Shown here: one piece after another, positions 36,701-48,269 of the stretch
Numbering within the stretch: position 1 is the first letter of the stretch
Layout of the letters: every line of letters begins with the position of its first letter
Source of the DNA: Alnus glutinosa
Lineage: Eukaryota; Streptophyta; Magnoliopsida; Fagales; Betulaceae
Reading direction: 5' to 3'
Assembly (NCBI RefSeq): GCF_958979055.1
Contig: NC_084896.1
Span: forward strand, 3,968,001 to 4,032,000
Length of the DNA stretch: 64,000 bases
The notes under the pieces: model-generated
Told to the model about the DNA's origin: nothing
The model's database searches: none
What the model saw: the letters and a program-made list of their open reading frames with translations, nothing else
Translations under genes and position numbers: made by a program

Positions 36701-37836
36701 ACTCATGTCCTTCCAAATCCCTTATTGATCCGATGAAATTAGATCTTCGACGTTGGTTGGCCCATGCATGGAAAAACTGAGTATTACGGTCCCCTTTTAT
36801 GAACCAATTTGTCTTTGCTCTTTGGCGCCACTTGACATCCTCCATTTCAAGGAGTTTATTAAGTTCTCCTTTAATCTGCTTGATAGATTCTAAATTCCCT
36901 GGGATCTCGTATCTCTGCATTCTCCCCAATCTTCTCGAGAGGGAATTTATAGTTCTAGTCACATCTCCAAATTTGTTTCTACTCCAGCCGTTAAGGGTTT
37001 CTCTACTTCGATCAAGGCTCTGCAGAACTTCTTCCATAGATTCTCTACCTGTATCAGCCTCATTCCAAAACTGTTGGATAACCTTTTGACACTCCTCATC
37101 CAGATTCCACTTAGCCTCATATCTGAATAGCCGATGAGGCTTCCTATATTCGACCTCCATTATGAGCAAAAGTGGTTTATGATCTGAATTTCTGACAGGG
37201 AGAACTTCAACAGCTGCATTTGGAAAGCCTTCACACCACCTCGGAGTTGCTACTGCCCGGTCTAGCCTTTCCTTGATAAACTCCTCTGAATCTCTGCTAT
37301 TACTCCAGGTAAATTTTGAACCTTGAAATCCTAAATCCCCCAAGTTACAATCAGCTAGAGTAGACCGAAAACGCTCCATCTGAGCTTCACTTTTCATGGC
37401 TCCCGTCAACCACTTCATTAAAGTCTCCCATACATAACCAAGCGTCATGACTCAGGGACTTTAAATGGGACAGTAGAGACCATGACTCATCCCGAAGGTC
37501 CCGGTTGGGATTTCCATAAAATCCAATAAAGGTCCAATTGAAAGCTTTCTTCCTATCCCAGATGTTTGCAGATATGTGCCGAGGGGAAAAATGCATAATC
37601 TCCACCCCTGAGTCGGATTTCCAGAAAAAAGCTAAACCACCACTACAGCCCACCGGATCAACATGTATCATTCCTTCAAAACCTAACCGTATCCTTATTC
37701 TCTGTAGAGCCCCAGAGAAAACTTTTGTTTCAATGAGAAACAAAAAATTGGGTTTCTTATTCTTTACTAGAATGTGAAGCTCCCGGACTGTCCAGGGGTT
37801 CCCAAGCCCCCGGCAGTTCCAACATAGTAGATTCAT
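33704..37836 (-). pseudogene. LINE ORF2 (endonuclease, reverse transcriptase, zinc-binding and RNase H), broken
   Basis: Order from the 37836 start: AP-endonuclease-like domain with MNLLCWNCRGLGN and IETK (catalytic Glu 36) and GDFNEVV; a linker; reverse transcriptase with KSPGPDGF, FRPISLCNVIYK, QSAFVPGRLITDNI, KIDMGKAYDRVEW, GDPLSPYLF and the active-site FADD; a zf-RVT segment (LCPFCTGEPETIFHSIWGC); and RNase H with NWDAA, AAETMAAW and EGDSLVVV. Four lesions interrupt it: a frame-changing small deletion near 37390, a one-base shift near 36590, a TGA replacing a coding codon near 35940, and a one-base shift near 35703. The last frame runs without a stop into the poly(A) tail and ends at 33704. 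It cannot make an active protein, but the low number of lesions suggests a fairly young copy. Confidence 0.93.
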
Positions 37837-38470
37837 GGTGAGTGGCGGGGCTGCTCCTCAGCCACCGCCATTAAAGAAACACCATTAGAAGTGGTCAATT
37901 CATAACTCTTGGGAGAGCCAAAAAATTGAGTCTTCACGGGTGAGTTACCTTCATACTCCTTTGTACTAGTTCCAATCATCTCAGACGAATCCATTCGGTC
38001 TTCATCCTCTATCCCCATTCTTTCCATCACAGAACCACGGGAAGTCGTCACATTTGCAATTTCTCGAGCTAATTTCTTCCAGCTCCTACATCCTCCTCCC
38101 GACTTTGGCTTTTCCAGAGGGCTCCCACTTAGCTTCATCTCAACTTCCGGGTCTTCTCTATCCTTTCTCTTCCTGTAGTGTGTTAGTGGAGGGGAAGGAG
38201 CTTTCTGAGTTGGAGTCTCCCGTGTGGAAGTGTCTAGAGAGTTTTCCTTTGCATAATGAAGCTTATCTGGACCAATGTCGTTCAACAACTTTCCAAGTGG
38301 ACTTTGGGGGCTTCTACTTTTGGAACAATCCTGGACCCTCCAGTTATCACCCATGGGCCTAAAAGACTGTCTGGGTTGACTCAATGAAGCTTTGGGCCTA
38401 CCCTCATCACCCATTTGCCCAGTCCCTACCTTTTGGGTCCTAGCAATCAGATCTGTTTTTCGTACAAATT
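33738..38470 (-). mobile_element. Large 5'-truncated LINE (non-LTR retrotransposon)
   Basis: A poly(A) tail (T-run at 33738-33758 on the plus strand) marks the 3' end. Going upstream on the minus strand come RNase H, zinc-binding domain, reverse transcriptase and endonuclease of ORF2, then the C-terminal part of ORF1. The DUF4283 domain and zinc knuckle expected in ORF1 are missing, so the copy is 5'-truncated near 38460. A shared GTACAAATTC at 33713-33722 and 38462-38471 could be part of a target duplication, but the left copy is 15 bases from the tail, so this is tentative. The element sits 1.4 kb upstream of the first thaumatin-like gene, in opposite orientation. Confidence 0.93.
37833..38414 (-). 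pseudogene. C-terminal part of LINE ORF1, overlapping ORF2 by ATGA
   Basis: The minus-strand frame of 193 residues from the Met at 38414 (open back to about 38500) is rich in Ser, Pro, Lys and Arg, as is the low-complexity tail that follows the zinc knuckle in plant LINE ORF1 proteins. It ends with TGA at 37833-37835. The ORF2 start codon occupies 37834-37836, so stop and start share two bases. Identification rests on position and composition, since the diagnostic N-terminal domains are absent. Confidence 0.7.
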
Positions 38471-38479
38471 CCTTTTTCT

Positions 38480-39843
38480 TATTTATGAAAGATGTATTTT
38501 CCTATTTTTGTGTATTTGTTGGGTTTGGAACATATTTAAGTGACAATGCAAAGAGATGGATGGGTAACCACCAACAGGTAGGTCATCCTGAATGAATATA
38601 AATAGATGAACATGTACTCATTGAAAACAGACCAGACCAAAAAAAAAAAAGAAAGGAAGAAGAAAGAAAACAAAAGAAAAGCAAATAGAAAGAAAGCTTT
38701 GATGTTCAAGTATCATCTCAGCTTTGAAATAAAATCCCTTCTGGTTACTGGTTCTCAACTAGTCCTCATGGAATCATGGATTTCTCCTGTATCCTGTACT
38801 TGAATGAACAAAACAACCGGCTCTACCACATTAACTTTTCAATTCAGACAATTTTCTGCGTAAGGAAATAAGTGGTACTAAAAAATATGCTCAATTTTTA
38901 AAAATTTTTGTATTTGGTTCGGATAATTGAGTACTAACCGAAAATTATCAATTACTACATATCAATTAACGAGCTACTCAGTTATCGGAATCGATTGACG
39001 ATTTTGGCCGACCGACTGCCAGTTATGATTACTATTACGTATTGGCCGCAAACTGATAATTATAACCGGGATTTTACCCTTATGATGAAGTGGTCAATCG
39101 CATGGCCGTCAAACCTATTCCAACGGCCACCAGATGGCGACTGGACGTGTTCTGGCGGAGGGCTATAGTAAAGTAAAATCGTCGGAGAGGGTTTTTCCCG
39201 TCCATGCTTTTTGAGCAGAGCTTCTCATCGGAGTCATGGCTTCCCATTTTCTTTTTTAAAATTTGAAGTTGATCGAGCTTCAGAAAATTATGAGGTGTGG
39301 TGGAGGGACCCATATTTTCTTTATCTGGTTTGAGATCATGACTCATGAGATTTACAGTCAAACTCTTTATGATCGGCTCCTCGTATACTGTTCTAAAAAG
39401 TTTAGCTGTTTATCATCAACCCATTAAATTAAGAAGATTTATCGTGTATTCTCCTTCGTTACCACACAAATAAACAAAACCATTACACAAAGTATTTTCT
39501 GACACTTGTAAATTACACTAATTATTTAACCAATACCTTTTTATCCATCGTTTTCATAACTCTGTAAAGTCATCTACAGATAACAGACTATAGAGGACGT
39601 CCAGCTTTACCCAAAAATATAACAAATAAAAAAAAATTAATTAGCAAAAAATACAAATGACAAAGATGACAGAAAAGATGACAGAACGTCAAAAAACTCA
39701 AAAGCAAAAAGAAGAACCACCACAGTTCAGTGACCCTTCGCTCTGCGCAAGAAAAGTAGAGTTCTTTGCGCCTCTCCAACTCAAACTCAACCTTTTCTTG
39801 CTCGATTTTCAACCTTCGCTTCCTCCTCGTCTTCTTCAATCCA
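38480..39843. other. Promoter-side region of the first thaumatin-like gene
   Basis: AT-rich, with a purine run at 38640-38695 and a CCGATAAC/GGTTAT-rich patch at 38925-39075. No clear TATA box is seen near the gene. A minus-strand open frame at 39080-39361 has no recognisable domain and no good start. Confidence 0.4.
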
Positions 39844-40876
39844 ATGGGTCGCCGTCTGCTACTCTCCGCCACCGTTCTCACTCTCCTCACCATCTCTTTC
39901 TTCTCAGGTAATCACACAATCTCACACCCATGACCCACCACGAAAAGACCAATTTTTTATTTTTATTTTTATTTTTTCTCTAAATTTCTCCATTTCCTTC
40001 TGACCCACTTCGTGTTTTTTTTCTTCCATTTTTGGTCTTCACAGAGGTCCATTCCGCTTCCTTCAAGATAGTCAACAAGTGCCGGCGCACGATATGGCCC
40101 GGCCTGCTATCCGGCTCCGGGACGGCACAGCTCCCCACCACCGGGTTCGCCCTCAAGAGCGGCAAGTCCAGGACCATATCCATCCCTAAGTCATGGTCGG
40201 GTCGGATGTGGGGTCGAACCCACTGTGGCCGAGACTCTACAGGCAAGTTCTCGTGCCTTACCGGCGACTGTGGGTCCGGGACGCTGGAGTGCGCCGGCTC
40301 TGGGGCCAAGCCTCCTGCCACGCTGGCAGAGTTCACTCTAAACGGCGCCGATGGGCTGGACTTCTACGACGTGAGCCTCGTCGACGGCTACAACCTCCCA
40401 ATGCTTGTTGTAGCAAGAGGTATTATTAAATTCATTATTTTTATTAATTTTAAATTTTGGGTGAAAATATAATTTAATATGATATCTAGTATCTACTTGA
40501 GTGGAATATTAAAATATTAATTTAAATTCTTTAAGATAATTGATAATTTATTAATTTAATAGGTACAAGAGGTGGATGTGGCGCCACCGGATGTTTAGTG
40601 GATTTAAACGGCGCGTGTCCGAAGGAGCTCCGGGTGGCGAGTGGGGGTAGGGTGGTCGCGTGCAGGAGTGCGTGCGAGGCGCTCGGTGATCCGAGGTTGT
40701 GTTGCAGCGGGGCGTACTCTACGCCTGACACTTGTGGGCCATCGTTGTACTCGCTGTTCTTCAAGTACATTTGCCCACGCGCGTATAGCTACGCGTACGA
40801 TGATAAGACTAGTACCTTCACGTGTGCCTCCGCCGATTACTTGATCATATTCTGCCCGTCACCCTATACCAGGTAA
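39844..40876 (+). CDS. Secreted thaumatin-like protein (PR-5 family), three exons
   Basis: Exons 39844-39907, 40045-40419 and 40563-40876 encode 250 residues. A signal peptide (about 1-25, MGRRLLLSATVLTLLTISFF...) precedes the mature start ASFKIVNKC. All 16 cysteines of the family are present, forming eight disulfides. The thaumatin signature region, GRTHCGRDSTGKFSCLTGDCG, sits in exon 2, followed by the acidic-cleft motifs AEFTL and FYDVSLVDGYNLP. The protein ends IIFCPSPYTR. Both introns are phase 1 with GT-AG ends. Such proteins act in the cell wall or apoplast, some with antifungal or glucan-binding activity; the substrate cannot be read from sequence. The stop follows an AGGTAA string, which in the paralogue at 59746 is a splice donor, but no further exon is evident here. 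Confidence 0.93.
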
Positions 40877-42114
40877 AATTACGGATTAACCCTATATTTT
40901 GTATTGGTATCTTATAAAAATCTGGGGGTTAGTTTAGTCCATTTGTCAGAATTCATCATTTGCCACGCTGGCACGTTCTAGAAACTACACTTTGAAGTAG
41001 ATAATGAAGGGGAGAATATAATTGAGCTGTGGGAGGCCTAATTATGTGAGAAAATTCTTGGCCACAATCACTTTGAATTTGTTTTATTACAATTTCCTAA
41101 CAAATTAACCCAGCGTTTCATAACGATTTAGCAAAAAAATTGATTTGTCAATTTAATTAGTTATGAACGTACTTGTCAAAAATATATACTTTTAATTATT
41201 TTATCAATTATAGACTGTTACGTTAATTTATGTGTCAGTTCAAACGATTCCTTGAATTTTTTCTTTTCTTTTTTTAAGAAAGACTGATCCAAAGTTGTCC
41301 GTGGCTGACACTTTAGCATGATGAGAATAATTATGAGATAAAAATATAATTTTTAACATTATTTGGAAGCATTTTTCTTTTGGTTTTGATAAATAACTCA
41401 AACCAGTACTTTTCACTTAACAAAATTCTTTAGTGCCTTTGGCACTCAAGAATGTAAGCCACCAATAATGTTCATCTTTATCTTTAACATTTAATGACTA
41501 ACTAAGACGAAGGCTTCACAGAGAACCGTCCTTTTCCATTAATAAATGATTGATTTGCCCATTATTATACTCTTATTTAATATATATCTTCCTTTCCTTA
41601 TTGTTTATCATCAATCTTAAGGGCATAATAGGATTTCACTTAACATATTTCTTTTTCCTATATGATTGTGTGCACATGGATCAGCATGTACCTCACCCAC
41701 TAGGGGGTCCTTTGTTTCTTCTTCTTCTTCTCCCCTTAAGTGAATACAGCAATTGCTTTATTATGCAACATTTGGAAGTTGATCCGGCCATTCAAAGTGA
41801 TCTATGAAGGTTCAATTCCTTGCTAGTATTCCCATTTTCTGTTTTTTAGTAATGATACAATTAAAAAGTTAGCAGAGGGATGATGGTGGGACAGGGAGAG
41901 ATTGCATTTGTCGTTTGTAAAAGCAATGGAATCTTAAAAATTTGCTTGGCAGTCAACATTATAGATATTAGTTTAGACTAGTAGTTATAACTAAATGCCT
42001 TTTCATGAAAATAAGGTTATATTGAGACAAACATTGGAACACTTGTGCATGCCAATTTGCCAAAGGATGGTATAATTAAGTTTACCACCTTCACCATAGG
42101 TTTGTTGCAATTTA
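40877..42114. other. 3' flank of the first thaumatin-like gene
   Basis: AT-rich; no coding or repeat structure recognised. Confidence 0.4.
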
Positions 42115-42430
42115 GGGTCCGTTTGGGTTTGCGATTTCAAAAAGTGCGATTTAAAAATAGTAATTTTAAAATGTGCGATTTTAAAAAATGATTTTTAAAA
42201 ATACAGTTTAGCGTTTGGCAAAATTGCAGTTTGGCCTATAAAATTGCAGGTTAGCCTTTTAAAATACTGCGTTTTCAAAAAAGCACTACATTGCCTGCGA
42301 TTTGAATAAGCATTTTTCTGCGTTTTCAAATCGCAATTTTTTAAAAACGCAATTTCCAAACGGTTCATTTTCTGCGATTTGGATTAAAATCGCACTTTTT
42401 CTCTACGAAATTGAAATCCCAAACGCACCC
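42115..42430. mobile_element. Tourist-like MITE, 316 bp, complete copy
   Basis: Begins GGGTCCGTTTGGGTTTGCGA and ends AATCCCAAACGCACCC as its inverted complement. It is flanked by TTA on both sides (42112-42114 and 42431-42433). The 3-bp TTA duplication and GGGTCCGTTTGGG ends fit PIF/Harbinger-type MITEs. The interior is built of repeated TGCGATTT / AAATCGCA words. Confidence 0.8.
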
Positions 42431-42960
42431 TTAGGTTTATTGGTAGTAGAATTGACTAAATAATTGTAGAAAGATCACTGCTATTTTACTCATCAAAAAA
42501 AGAAAAAAAAAAAAAAAAGAAAAGAAAAGAAAGATCAATGCCATGAGTATGCAGGCCTGTAGTTTGCTCCTTTGTTCTAAACCAGCGGCTAAGTTGAATT
42601 GAAAAATGTGTGAAATGACTAAATTACCTCTTTTATAGGAAAAACAAAAGTCTCAATGTTGAGGAAAAAATGCTTAAGAGGTCCCTGTAGTTTGAATTTT
42701 TATCAAATAACTTCTTGAAGTTTTAATTTTATTGATTTACTCTATATGAGGTTTCAACTGATATCAAATAGATCATTCAATTTACTTTTCGTTAAATTTA
42801 TAACCGTGTTACCACGTCATATATAATCAGAAGGTGACACATGTTCCATTTAATAAAAAAATTATCAAAAAAAATTTTCTTTTTTATTTTTAGTTTTATT
42901 AAAAGGGACACATGTCACTTTCTGATTGTATATGATGTGGCAACACTATTAGAAATTTAT

Positions 42961-43552
42961 GCTCCGTTTGTTTCGACTTAAAATGATTTCGGCATTTTAC
43001 GGTATTTGGTAGAGCCGAAAATAATGGTCAACGAAAATCATTTTTAGCTTGACCGTAAAACCTTCTTTAATTTTTGAAAAACGATTTACGGTTTATAAAA
43101 CCATAAATCGTTTTCCGAAATTTAACTCTTCGTCTTTCCATGTACATTTGATATCTGATTGTCGGAATCTGGCAATGGTCAGTCGTTGGAATCCAAATAG
43201 CACCAGAATTAGGCAACATCCGACCACCGGAAAACTGTCGGCGCTGGAATCCGACGACATCCAGCCACCGTCGCCGGAATCCGACCATTGATCTTGCCAA
43301 AATTGCCGGATTCCGGCCGAATCTAACCGAATCTGGCCAAAATGGCAGGGATCCGACCAAACATGCTCGCCGGAATCCGGCAACGGCGATCGGACGTTGC
43401 CGGATTCCGGCGACAGTTGCATTTTCATTTTCGTAATTTTTTCGTGCGAACCAAACGCCAAAAAATATTTTCGAGAAAATTATTTTTTTAAAAAATGATT
43501 TCGTTGAAAATATTTTACGATAGATATCATTTTACGTCAAAACAAACGGAGC
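42961..43552. mobile_element. TIR DNA element (592 bp) with a CCGGAATCCGG-rich core
   Basis: Ends GCTCCGTTTGTTTCGACTTA and the inverted complement ending AAAACAAACGGAGC define terminal inverted repeats of about 32 bases. From about 43140 to 43425 the core is GC-richer and built of CCGGAATCCGGC-like words. That core accounts for the open frames seen there on both strands. No clear target duplication and no transposase. Confidence 0.7.
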
Positions 43553-44972
43553 GTTAACAAAAAGTGCTTTTACAGACATGATTACCATAAAAATGGTTGT
43601 GCCTAACATTACCAAGATGGTAGTGAATCTAGCAATTTGTGAAGGCACTTCACATGTTCTGCTTTTTCGTAGAAATTGTCCTAGTTTTTCTTGGAACTTC
43701 AGGTAGTGAATCATTGGAACTTCAGGTAGTGAAGAATCATCTCATCATTGCTCTTTCTTTTGATTCTATAATGATCAAAATGACATTGTAGATTAGAATT
43801 ATCTCATCTTATACAGAAGAAACATATCTATTATGGAAATTTGCAGTCAAAAATTGCTCGGAGCTCGGAAAGATGGGGCAAAGCTACCACTGGTGAACTT
43901 TACCACTATGTACATACCAAGCCACCATGCAAACAGTGCTTCATACTCAGGTCTGGTCCATACAAAACTTATCGCCCATGCTGCCTCTGTTGTAGCCCCA
44001 GTTTTGCTCTTCTGGCTGCTATTTTACAACCTTTTTGCCTAACATTGGCCTGGGGGCTGGGGTTTTCCAGGCAGATAGGACCTCGAAGTTCAGCTGAAGA
44101 AATGGTGTCATTTTCCCTGTTGTTGTCCCAGCTCTTTGCTTTTCTCTCTCACTCCTCTCAGTTGTTGTTGTTGGGTTAATAGATCAGTGGCTAAAATGCA
44201 GATTGGTCGCATGAGGCAGGACTTGACAAATGCCACAACAAATCCTGTATATACCTTCCTCTGCTCCCTTGATTTCTTTCAAGTTTACATCATACATGGG
44301 GTTTCCAATATAACTACAATCTTTCCATGATTTTATGTAAGAATGCAGAAATATCAGATTATTGTAATTGGTAGTTATGAAGTCTGGTTGAATAATGCAT
44401 ACAACTCAACACAATTAGGCTTTAAAGAATTTATGAGAACAATTCGTGTTCACATATCGAGTCATGAATATAAAACTATATAGGTCAAGTTCGTGAGTCG
44501 TGTAAAAAATTATCACTCCTAAGAACTCTCTCTTTGAAGTTTGTTTCCCTGTATTTTGAATATTTGGAAGCATCTTAATCTTTGAAGTTAATGACATGAG
44601 ATTCATATATAGGATCAATTTTGGTTACCAGTTAGGGAGCCTGATATTGGGAACTGGGCCTGTAAAAATCTAAGTAAATATCTTGCAATCCGTTGACTTG
44701 TTTGGATAAGTGGGTTTCATAAGAATTGTCTCAAATTTACTGGAAGTCCGGATCCATTTTACATGGTGATGGTTTGGGCTAGGAAGCAATATACAGATGA
44801 GATGAATCTGTTTTTATAAAAGGCCCAATCTGTTTTTTATGCATGCATGTTCCAACGTTGGGCCTTGCTGGATTTTATTTCTGGTGGCCCAAAGATGAAA
44901 ATGGCCTCCTAAAATTACAAAATGATATTGAAGTAGTAATAGGGCTTTTCTTAAATACAGTGAAATAATAAA
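43553..44972. other. Intergenic, unassigned open frames
   Basis: Plus-strand frames at 43833-44179 look partly protein-like (LPLVNFTTMYIPSHHANSAS; a hydrophobic VVAPVLLFWLLFYNLFA), possibly a relic of a membrane-protein gene. I do not recognise a family, the frames are short and lack a supported start. Confidence 0.3.
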
Positions 44973-46068
44973 AGGTATTGGATCAATCTTTGGAGTTTGA
45001 CCTTTTCTTAAATGGCTCCTTAAGGTTCAAAATTGATCAAATCAATTCTTAAGGTTTAATTTGTTATCAAATCACTTCCTCCACCTCACTTTTGTTTACT
45101 TTCTTCTTCTTTTTTTCATTTTTTCATTTTTTTTTTTAAAAAAAAGAATGTCACGTTATATCCAATAGTTTTGTGACACATGCATACATAGCGCAATTAA
45201 TTTCACCACGTTAAGCATACCATGGTGGTTCGCCATATCATTAAAAATGCTTAGTCAGCAAATCACTAAATCTCATTTAAAAAAATAAAAAGAAAGAAAA
45301 AAAAAAAAAAGTGGGAGAGGGGGTGGACACCTTTGTTGTGAAAAGGAGTGACGTGGCCATCCCTTGCGACAATAGATAGGGATGGTCTTACATAAAATAG
45401 AGTTAAATTACAACTTATCCTTAAAGTTTAAGCTGATAGGAAATATTAATGACTTTAATAATTTAATTTATATTCTAATGCTTTCCATCATTTATGAGTT
45501 CAAACTCTACAATCTCCCTTAATAAATGAGACACATGCAACACATGTAATATTTAATTGAAATTAGAGGTAAATAACATAGAGAATGTTTGAACTCATGA
45601 CATTTGTTCTAATACTAAATTAAACCATCACTTATCCGAAAAGCTTAAGTCAATAAAAATTAATAAATTTAATCATTTAATTTATATTCTAATAAGCAGA
45701 TGGGGTGGCTGCGCGGCCACCCCTTCCCACAGCAAAGAGGTGGTCACGCAACCACCACCCCCCTCAATTTTTATTTATTTTTTTCTACACGAGATTTAGT
45801 GATTTGCTGACAAAGCATTTTTAATGGCATAGCATTTTATGATGTGGTATACGACTGACTTGTGAAGCTTATATATCGTGCTATGTATACACATGTCATA
45901 AAACTAGCTATTAGATATGATGATACGGTATTCCGTTAGAAAAGTTAATGGAAGTGGGATGGATGGAGTGATCCGATAACGGATTATAAGGATTGATTTT
46001 GATTAGTTTTGAACTTTAGGAATGTGATCTAGCTACTAAAAGGTCAAAACCCCCAAGAACTGATGCAG
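44973..46068. mobile_element. Long-TIR element of about 1.1 kb with a nested repeat pair
   Basis: The left end (GGATCAATCTTTGGAGTTTGACC...TCACTTCCTCCACC) pairs inverted with the right end (GGATGGAGTGATCC...GGTCAAAACCCCC). The internal segments at 45150-45275 and 45785-45935 pair as well (AAATCACTAAATCTC against GAGATTTAGTGATTT). A centre at 45690-45770 carries GGGGTGGCTGCGCGGCCACCCC. A direct repeat of about 68 bases flanks 45485-45640 (copies from 45425 and 45617, both ending ATTTAATTTATATTCTAAT), so something has inserted inside. Confidence 0.65.
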
Positions 46069-47123
46069 CATTTTGCCCAGTAATAATTTGCCGCCCATGA
46101 AACATAAAGCACATTTGTCTTTTGTGCAAGATAATTGCCTAATGCATGGCAACAATCAAGGGCAACCAACCACGATTGTTGTCAACATATTTTTTCTATT
46201 TGTCAATGACAAGATTGAGTAGAGGCCTTTTTTTTTTTTTTTTTTTTTTCTTTAAGTACTTTGAACCAAACAATAAAACAAACTAAAAGCAAACAAAAAC
46301 TATAAACCTAATAAACCAATGGGAGGTGAATCTTTTCTACTTACAATAGGAACAGAAGAAAGAGGAGTTGGAACAATGTAAATGCAGTCAAAAAAAGATC
46401 TAATTACGGCCCAATATGCTACTAAATAAGAAATAGATGTTGGGATTGAGCCAATGATATCATATATAATAGGAGAAATGCAAAGAGGATTCTGAGAATG
46501 TTGCAAAGACGAAATAACCACTTGAGAGGGTTTTGATAGAGAAGAAAACGTCAATGTTTGTAACAATGAATGACCAACGACTACCTAATTATTAATAACC
46601 AGAGTACATTTACATCAAAGAAAGGTATGGATGACCTATCCATGAGAGAAACGGCTCCTTTGGCTGCCCTAAATTTGGCTACAAGTTGGGGAGGCCAGGG
46701 AGTGGAGTTATGGAGCTTTCTAAGGTGGATCCTCGTCACCATTTTCGCATGGCCGATTAGGACATATATCTAACCCAAGGCCTAAGCCCTAAGCCCTTAG
46801 GGATAGTCTTCTTGTCGAGGGGTGACAACTTCTGCATGTGCTATCAGCCTATCTCATGTCATGATCGAGACATTGTCCATCAAAACAAAACTATGGCTTG
46901 CACACTCTATATATACACTTCCTTCTAATCAAATTTGAGAGATAGGGCTACAAATGAGTTGATCAGCTCATACATGTATATTGTCTGCTTGGAACAGTGC
47001 AAGAGGATTATTAAAGATAAATAACTTGTCTGTTGAAGGTTTATACACCGATATATGTCTGTTACAATACCAGCTAGATTTAGCACTTTTTTTTACGCCA
47101 GTTAAAAGAAGCTGAATTTTAAT
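46069..47123. other. Intergenic with a long T-run
   Basis: A T-run at about 46228-46250 followed by an open minus-strand frame (46300-46566) could be the 3' end of a retroelement, but no domain is recognised. The rest is unassigned. Confidence 0.35.
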
Positions 47124-47252
47124 TGTTAGGAATAATTTCACTCAGACCAGCCCAAGGAGGAGACAGCAAGACTATCAAGAAGTCCAATTCCGAGATATAG
47201 ACACTTAGCAGCTATTCCCGAAAAATCAAGTATCAGTTATCCCAGTAGATCC

Positions 47253-48269
47253 TGTTAGAGAATATATTGATACCGTATATTACGGTACTTTCCATATATT
47301 GTAGGATTTGATGAGATAAAGGTGTTGTTTTAGTAGTGAATGGGTAGTCGAGGAAGATGAAAAGGGTAAAAAAAATAAAAAATAAAAAAAAAATAAAAAA
47401 AAGGCCAAAGTTGCCCAAATTGTTTTTGGCCCTTTGTTGGCCCATTATTTGTATTTGGCATTTGCAGTGTTGTTTCAAACCAAGGCCTATTTCAGCCCAT
47501 AGTTAGCTTTGGCCCATAGTTGGCCCATATTATTTGACATGTGGTATTGTTTCAACCCATGTCCATTTTAGTCCATAGTTGGCCCTACATATTTTTGGCT
47601 CCTGTGGTATTGTTTCAAACCCAAGCCCATTTCAGCCCATCGTTGGCTTTCATATTTGGCCCATAGTTGGCCCATTATTTGTATTTTGGCATTTGTGGTC
47701 TTATTTTAAGCCCATGCCCATTTAGCCCCCAGTTGACTCGAAGAAGAAGAAGAAGGAGGAGGAAGACAAAGAAGAAGCAGAAGAAGGAAGATGAAGAAGA
47801 AGAAGAAGAAATATGTTCTCCAAATTGGGTTATATCTGACCCAACATAAAAAAAAAAATAAATAAATAAAAATAAAAATAAAAAAATTCAAACTCAAGAT
47901 TTCAGAATCTTACACCTTGAGTTTGTAGGAGGATGTTAGAGAATATATTGATACCGTATATTACGGTACTTTCCATATATTGTAGGATTTGATTTAATCC
48001 TCATTAATTGTAATTGATTATAATCAAATCAGATTTGAATACATTCAATTCTGATTTGATTATATTCTCTTTACATATTATTTTGTATTCTCTCTATATC
48101 CCTATAAATAGGGATAATCTGTATTGTAAATCACTCAAGCAATAAGAGCATAATGTAGCCTTAGGGCTTTACCCTGTGGATGTAGGTCATAGACCGAACC
48201 ACGTAAAATTCATTTGTCTATTTTATTACTCCGCAATCTTTATTTGTCATTTGTGTATGTTTTCTTTCA
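47253..48269 (+). mobile_element. Short copia-like element with partial left and complete right LTR
   Basis: The first about 58 bases (TGTTAGAGAATATATTGATA...GTAGGATTTGAT) at 47253 recur at 47935. The right copy continues as a whole LTR to about 48269, with CCCTATAAATAGGG near 48100. A purine-rich GTAGGAGGA precedes the right LTR like a polypurine tract. The flanks GATCC (47248-47252) and AATCC (48270-48274) match at four of five. The interior has no protein domains; it is tandem GGCCCATAGTTGGCCC-type repeats, a GAA-rich tract and A/T runs. Confidence 0.65.
47400..47740 (+). repeat. Degenerate tandem repeat of GGCCCA/TTGGCCC units inside the copia-like element
   Basis: Three diverged units of roughly 100-130 bases each contain TTTGGCAT or TGACATGTGGT, GTTTCAAACC or GTTTCAACCC, CCATTTCAGCCCAT or similar, and GTTGGCCC. 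It is followed at 47740-47815 by a GAA/GAAGAG microsatellite. Confidence 0.6.

Noticed and set aside
33713-38471. GTACAAATTC at both ends as the target duplication of the large LINE
   Set aside because: The left copy is 15 bases from the poly(A) tail and only ten bases match, so it is mentioned as tentative and not called.
39080-39361. Minus-strand 93-residue frame as a small gene
   Set aside because: Poor start, no domain, and nothing around it suggests transcription.
43833-44179. Overlapping plus-strand frames as a membrane-protein gene
   Set aside because: Two frames overlap with no family match and no start or splice support; kept only as an unassigned note.
46228-46566. T-run plus open frame as the 3' end of another LINE
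   Set aside because: I could not find RNase H or zinc-binding motifs or a target duplication, so the call is not supported.
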